Below are positions 60,532 to 64,000 of a stretch of 64,000 nt of DNA, piece after piece. The stretch is taken from positions 1,426,001-1,490,000 of the forward strand of contig NZ_QZMS01000007.1 in the NCBI RefSeq assembly GCF_003614885.1, read 5' to 3'. The translations under genes were made by a program, and so were the position numbers. Each line of letters opens with the position of its first letter. Position 1 is the first letter of the stretch. The DNA comes from Photobacterium salinisoli. Lineage in GTDB: Bacteria > Pseudomonadota > Gammaproteobacteria > Enterobacterales > Vibrionaceae. A model generated the notes under the pieces. It was not told the origin of the DNA. It saw nothing but the letters and a program-made list of their open reading frames with translations, and searched no databases.

Positions 60532-61275
60532 ATGACCATATGTTTTATAGCTGATTTGCACCTGAGTGCGGATCGCCCTGATATTACCGATTGTTTTCTG
60601 CACTTTATGTCAACTGAAGCAACCCAATGCGACACACTCTATGTGTTGGGTGATCTGTTTGAAATGTGGATTGGTGATGATGATGACAATACCTTTCACC
60701 GCCAGATCAAAAGTGCCTTCAAAGCATTGACGGATTCTGGTGTGCCCTGCTTTTTCATCCACGGCAACCGTGATTTCCTGATCGGCAAGCAATTCAGCCG
60801 TGAAACGGGCGTCAAGTTATTACCAGAACACACAGTGATTGACCTGTTCGGTACGCCAACGTTGATTTTGCATGGTGACACTTTGTGTACCCTGGATGAA
60901 AGCTATCAGCGTTACCGAAAAAAAGTCCATAACCCATTTATTCAGTGGCTATTTTTACGCTTACCTCTGGCATGGCGCCAGGCTGTCGGCCGCAAGATGC
61001 GCTCTGGCAGCAGTAGCAACAATCAAATGAAATCCTATGACATCATGGATGTGACGCCGCAAGCTGTGATTGACTTGATGTCAGAACGCAAGGTGAGCCA
61101 TATGATACACGGCCATACCCATCGTCCGGCCGTTCATGATTTAACCATTGATGGTCAACATGCCACGCGAACCGTACTGGGAGACTGGTATGATCAGGGC
61201 TCCGTTTTGCTCTGCACACCTGCAGGCTGTCAGCTTCAAACGCGCAGCTTCAGAATGGCAGAACAAAATCAGTGA
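60532..61275 (+). CDS. lpxH: UDP-2,3-diacylglucosamine diphosphatase LpxH
   Basis: This is a 247-residue calcineurin-like phosphoesterase of lipid A synthesis. It hydrolyses UDP-2,3-diacylglucosamine to lipid X and UMP at the inner membrane. Metal-binding motifs are present: FIADLHLS, GDLFEMWIGDDDD, HGNRDFLIG, LHGDTLC and HGHTHRPAVH. Length is in the family range (E. coli 240). The ribosome site is weak. The gene lies directly after ppiB. Confidence 0.96.
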   Translation: MTICFIADLHLSADRPDITDCFLHFMSTEATQCDTLYVLGDLFEMWIGDDDDNTFHRQIKSAFKALTDSGVPCFFIHGNRDFLIGKQFSRETGVKLLPEHTVIDLFGTPTLILHGDTLCTLDESYQRYRKKVHNPFIQWLFLRLPLAWRQAVGRKMRSGSSSNNQMKSYDIMDVTPQAVIDLMSERKVSHMIHGHTHRPAVHDLTIDGQHATRTVLGDWYDQGSVLLCTPAGCQLQTRSFRMAEQNQ

Positions 61276-61490
61276 CACATACTCAAACCCACGCATAACC
61301 CGGTGATTCATAACCAGAGACTGAATTCGGGTCAGCACCGGGCATTACTTTTACTTATCAACCCTATCTTTTGGGCTTAAGATCACAAGCCGCGCAATTT
61401 CTCAGCGAAAGGTCACAGCCAGTGGAAAATTCTACTGCTAATGTTACGCAACAGTGATAATTATTAGTAATATACTGGCTCACTCCTGTC

Positions 61491-62786
61491 ATGCGGACTA
61501 TTCACCAAAGAGAATCACTGGCAATGCAAGCCCTCGCCAACACAACGATAACCATAAACAGTGCTGATATCATGTATTCTTATCTTGCCCGGCAGCCCGT
61601 TTTAGATCGCGACAAAACGACCATTGGCTACGAATTGCTCTTTCGCGACGGGCCCAAAAATTGTTTTCCGGATGTGCCGCCCGAAGAGGCAACAAATCGC
61701 TTGTTACTGGACAATTTCTTCTCTAACGGTTCAAACGATGTATGCAGTGGCAAGCTCGCCTTTGTCAATTTCCCTGAAAAAAGCCTGCTTAAAGGCACGC
61801 CTCTTCTTTTCCCATCCCATACTTTTGTTATTGAAGTGCTGGAAGACTGCATCCCCTCAGACACACTTCTGGAAACGGTAAAGGACCTTTATCAGCGTGG
61901 CTACCAGATAGCACTGGACGATTTTAATCCGAGCGTAGAATGGAACCGGTTTTTACCTTTCGTCCACATCATTAAATTTGATTTACAGCTGACACCTATT
62001 GATAAAGCGCGATTCTTTATTCGCCGCCACAAAGACAAGCCAATTCAGTTTCTGGCCGAAAAAGTGGAAACCTATGCCGAATTTAAAGAAGCCAAAGCAG
62101 CGGGATTTCATCTGTTTCAGGGATACTTTTTCAGCAAGCCCGAAATGATGCAGCAAAAGACCCTCAGCCCTTCCGCGCTGACCACCCTGCGGCTCTATCA
62201 GCAAATCTGCCAGGATGTCGTGAACTTTGATGAGGCGGAAGAGATCATTGCGACCGATTTGTCCCTATCGTACAAATTGTTACGCCATGTGAATGCCATC
62301 ACATCAAACCGTGCCGTCCCTATCTCTTCATTTAAGCAGGCGCTCATTTATCTGGGTGAAGAAAGGCTCCGCCGCTTTATCAGTTTTGTCGCGACCTCGC
62401 ACGTTACCCGTGATAAACCGCCATCACTGTACTGCCTGTCTTTACAACGGGCTCACTTGTGTGAACTGCTGGCTGCTGATATTTCACCGAAATTAAATGG
62501 TAACCGTGCTTTCCTGACGGGGCTTTTCTCGATGCTGGATTCGCTGCTTGATCAGCCGCTTGATGTGTTGATCCCTATGCTGCCGCTCGATATCAGCATT
62601 CAGGACGCCCTGATTCGCCGCAGCGGCAAACTGGGATATCTGCTGTCACTGGTCTGTGCCTATGATCATGCGGACTGGGACCAGGTAGATACCATGTGCG
62701 CTAAATTGGGTCTGGCGAGTGAACATGTTGCTAACCGCTATCTGGAATCTTTAGAATGGGTGACCAGCATAGAAGAACTGCAATAA
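61491..62786 (+). CDS. EAL and HDOD domain-containing protein (YuxH-like)
   Basis: The 431-residue protein has an N-terminal EAL-type domain (about 30-245): YELLFRDGPKN, NFPEKSLL, FVIEVLEDCIPS, the GYQIALDDFNPS metal motif, and FLAEKVETYAEFKEAKAAGFHLFQGYFFSKP. The EAL triplet reads ELL. The second half is an HDOD domain (about 250-430). The set of metal ligands appears mostly kept, but c-di-GMP hydrolysis cannot be assumed. The start is uncertain: ATGs at 61524 and 61572 are alternatives, the last one giving MYSYLARQPVLDR as in many relatives. The YchJ gene begins right after its stop. Confidence 0.85.
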   Translation: MRTIHQRESLAMQALANTTITINSADIMYSYLARQPVLDRDKTTIGYELLFRDGPKNCFPDVPPEEATNRLLLDNFFSNGSNDVCSGKLAFVNFPEKSLLKGTPLLFPSHTFVIEVLEDCIPSDTLLETVKDLYQRGYQIALDDFNPSVEWNRFLPFVHIIKFDLQLTPIDKARFFIRRHKDKPIQFLAEKVETYAEFKEAKAAGFHLFQGYFFSKPEMMQQKTLSPSALTTLRLYQQICQDVVNFDEAEEIIATDLSLSYKLLRHVNAITSNRAVPISSFKQALIYLGEERLRRFISFVATSHVTRDKPPSLYCLSLQRAHLCELLAADISPKLNGNRAFLTGLFSMLDSLLDQPLDVLIPMLPLDISIQDALIRRSGKLGYLLSLVCAYDHADWDQVDTMCAKLGLASEHVANRYLESLEWVTSIEELQ

Positions 62787-63275
62787 ATGATAACGAACAC
62801 ACAATTATGCCCTTGTGGCAGCCAACAACCTTTGTCCCTTTGCTGCCAGCCTGTCCATCAGCATCCGTCAGAGGCTCACCATCCTGAGCAGCTTATGCGT
62901 GCCCGATACAGCGCGCATGTTCTGGGATTAGTCGATTTTGTCGTCGCGACTTACCATCCCAGTTGCCAGGCAGAACAATACCGGGATGCCATCGCAGACT
63001 CCGTCAATAGTGAATGGCTTGGGCTTGAGGTTATCAGCAGCCGGATCGCCAGTGATACAGAAGGCTATGTTGAATTCAAAGCCTTTTACCGTGACGATAA
63101 CCAAGACTATTGCCTGCACGAAAAGTCACGCTTTTTACGTGAAATGGTCGGAAACAGTCCGCAATGGTTCTATGTAGACGGTGAGTATCCGGAAGCAGCC
63201 GAACCGATGAAAATTGGCCGAAATGATCCCTGTTCGTGCGGTAGCGGCAAGAAGTTTAAAAAGTGCTGTCTGTAA
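62787..63275 (+). CDS. ychJ: YchJ family protein with two SEC-C metal-binding motifs
   Basis: The 162-residue protein begins with a [15 protein letters not shown] cysteine cluster and ends [17 protein letters not shown], a SEC-C zinc motif. Between lies the YchJ-type NTF2-like domain ([28 protein letters not shown] and [27 protein letters not shown]). The function is unknown. It starts directly at the stop of the EAL/HDOD gene, so the two are co-transcribed. Confidence 0.92.
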   Translation: MITNTQLCPCGSQQPLSLCCQPVHQHPSEAHHPEQLMRARYSAHVLGLVDFVVATYHPSCQAEQYRDAIADSVNSEWLGLEVISSRIASDTEGYVEFKAFYRDDNQDYCLHEKSRFLREMVGNSPQWFYVDGEYPEAAEPMKIGRNDPCSCGSGKKFKKCCL

Positions 63276-63409
63276 GCCAATCTCAATGGCGGCATGCAGC
63301 ACGAAGAAATTTTCAAAATGTACTAATTAACTATTGCAAAACCGCCTTAGCTTGGTTAGTGTGAATAGCAAGTCCACAGTCAATAATGATTTAGACAGAG
63401 TACATAATT

Positions 63410-63457
63410 ATGCGTATCCAAATGGTAAACCTACACCACCATCATCATCCTGATTAG
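63410..63457 (+). CDS. hisL: Histidine operon leader peptide HisL
   Basis: A 15-residue peptide with five consecutive His codons (MRIQMVNLHHHHHPD) sits before the his attenuator. Slow translation of these codons under histidine shortage lets the antiterminator form. It is shorter than E. coli HisL (16 residues, 7 His) but of the same design. It starts at an ATG after GTACATAATT. Confidence 0.92.
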   Translation: MRIQMVNLHHHHHPD

Positions 63458-63480
63458 TCTTTCAGGAGGATACGCCTCAC

Positions 63481-63568
63481 TCTGGAAGACGACAATTCGC
63501 CTCTTCCAGCGGTCGCTACATATAAGCAGCATTCAGACCCCCGGAAGATAACTCTTCCGGGGGTTTTT
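63481..63568 (+). promoter_or_regulatory. his operon transcription attenuator
   Basis: After hisL comes an inverted repeat (CTGGAAGA at 63482-63489 with TCTTCCAG at about 63502-63509). The terminator follows: an 11-12-bp stem, ACCCCCGGAAGA / TCTTCCGGGGGT (63537-63548 and 63553-63564), loop TAAC, then TTTT. The GGAAGA/TCTTCC arms of the first hairpin can also pair with those of the terminator, which gives the mutually exclusive structures of classic attenuation. Confidence 0.85.
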
Positions 63569-63619
63569 CGTTTTAGCATTGAAATTAAAAAATAAATTAA
63601 GCATATAGGGAATGTCATC

Positions 63620-64000
63620 ATGCAAACACAACGACTACGCATTGCTATCCAGAAGAAAGGACGACTGAGCACTGAATGCAAAGATCTCCTGAAACGCTGT
63701 GGTGTAAAATTTAACCTAATCGGTGAGCGCCTTGTGGTTCACTGTGAAAACATGCCTATCGACTTACTACTGGTTCGTGATGATGACATTCCCGGTCTGA
63801 TCATGGATGGTGTCGTCGACTTGGGTTTCATTGGCGAGAATGAACTGGAAGAAGTCGGGCTTGAGCGTGCAGCGCGAGGTGAACCCAGCCACTATGAAAT
63901 GCTGCGCCGTCTGGATTTCGGTGGCTGCCGCTTGTCTATTGCGATTGATAAAGACGAGGAATACCAAGGCCCGCAAGATCTGCAAGGTAAGCGCATTGCC
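63620..64000 (+). CDS. hisG: ATP phosphoribosyltransferase HisG (partial, runs off the window)
   Basis: The first 127 residues are visible and match HisG of the long (hexameric) type: [27 protein letters not shown], the [28 protein letters not shown] block, and [20 protein letters not shown]. HisG couples ATP with PRPP in the first step of histidine synthesis and is feedback-inhibited by His. The start lies 163 bases after hisL and behind the attenuator. The 3' end is outside the window. Confidence 0.96.
   Translation, partial: MQTQRLRIAIQKKGRLSTECKDLLKRCGVKFNLIGERLVVHCENMPIDLLLVRDDDIPGLIMDGVVDLGFIGENELEEVGLERAARGEPSHYEMLRRLDFGGCRLSIAIDKDEEYQGPQDLQGKRIA

Overview
The window is chromosomal DNA of a gammaproteobacterium, most likely a member of the Vibrionaceae (Photobacterium/Vibrio-like). 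Reasons: the orders cydA-cydB-cydX-ybgE-ybgC-tolQRAB-pal-cpoB and yebC-ruvC-ruvA-ruvB, cmoAB, a VC2046/SO_2500-family gene, AlaE, a vibriolysin-like M4 protease and a TRAP-TAXI transporter. Coding density is high and I saw no phage, IS, integron or CRISPR array. The placement is by gene content and remembered protein similarity, not by a search.

Layout. 1-5.5 kb: yciI, a small lipoprotein, an RNA-type methyltransferase, an RluA-type pseudouridine synthase, an NSS-type Na+ symporter and cardiolipin synthase. 5.9-7.6 kb: a two-gene unit of a periplasmic cofactor-less molybdopterin-oxidoreductase-fold protein and a membrane diguanylate cyclase. 7.6-9.8 kb: an SRPBCC protein, two GNAT acetyltransferases and the tail of a third, broken one. 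10.0-14.6 kb: a complete curli operon-like cluster, all on the minus strand (csgD-csgE-csgF-csgG, then csgB-csgA-csgC-like), with a long Asp-rich CsgA. 15.1-15.7 kb: a 187-bp-period tandem repeat abutting tRNA-Ser(UGA) and tRNA-Ser(GGA). 15.9-22.2 kb: mscK, alaE and a secreted M4 metalloprotease, closed by a second identical tRNA-Ser(GGA). 23.2-26.7 kb: a UPF0149 protein and a TRAP-TAXI transporter. 27.1-37.0 kb: nadA, the Tol-Pal envelope operon and the cytochrome bd operon. 38.0-44.6 kb: ruvB, ruvA, a chemoreceptor lying between ruvA and ruvC, ruvC, yebC and aspS. 44.9-53.0 kb: a DUF72 protein, cmoA, cmoB, a three-gene unit (retropepsin-like lipoprotein, 7TM inactive transglutaminase, ATP-grasp ligase), a MalY/PatB-type C-S lyase and a VC2046-family protein. 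53.3-64.0 kb: a degenerate SDR, adhE, a K+ channel with a C-terminal zinc ribbon, cysS, ppiB, lpxH, an HDOD/EAL protein, a YchJ-type SEC-C protein, and the his leader/attenuator with the start of hisG.

How the genes work together: the envelope is the common theme. Tol-Pal, cardiolipin synthase, LpxH, MscK, curli and the ATP-grasp/protease triad all build or adjust it. c-di-GMP signalling (a GGDEF protein and an EAL/HDOD protein) and the LuxR-type CsgD could govern curli-based biofilm. Cytochrome bd and AdhE suit low oxygen. The least-described parts are the retropepsin/7TM-transglutaminase/ATP-grasp triad, the cofactor-less oxidoreductase plus diguanylate cyclase pair, the Asp-rich curlin, and the tandem repeat at the tRNA-Ser genes.
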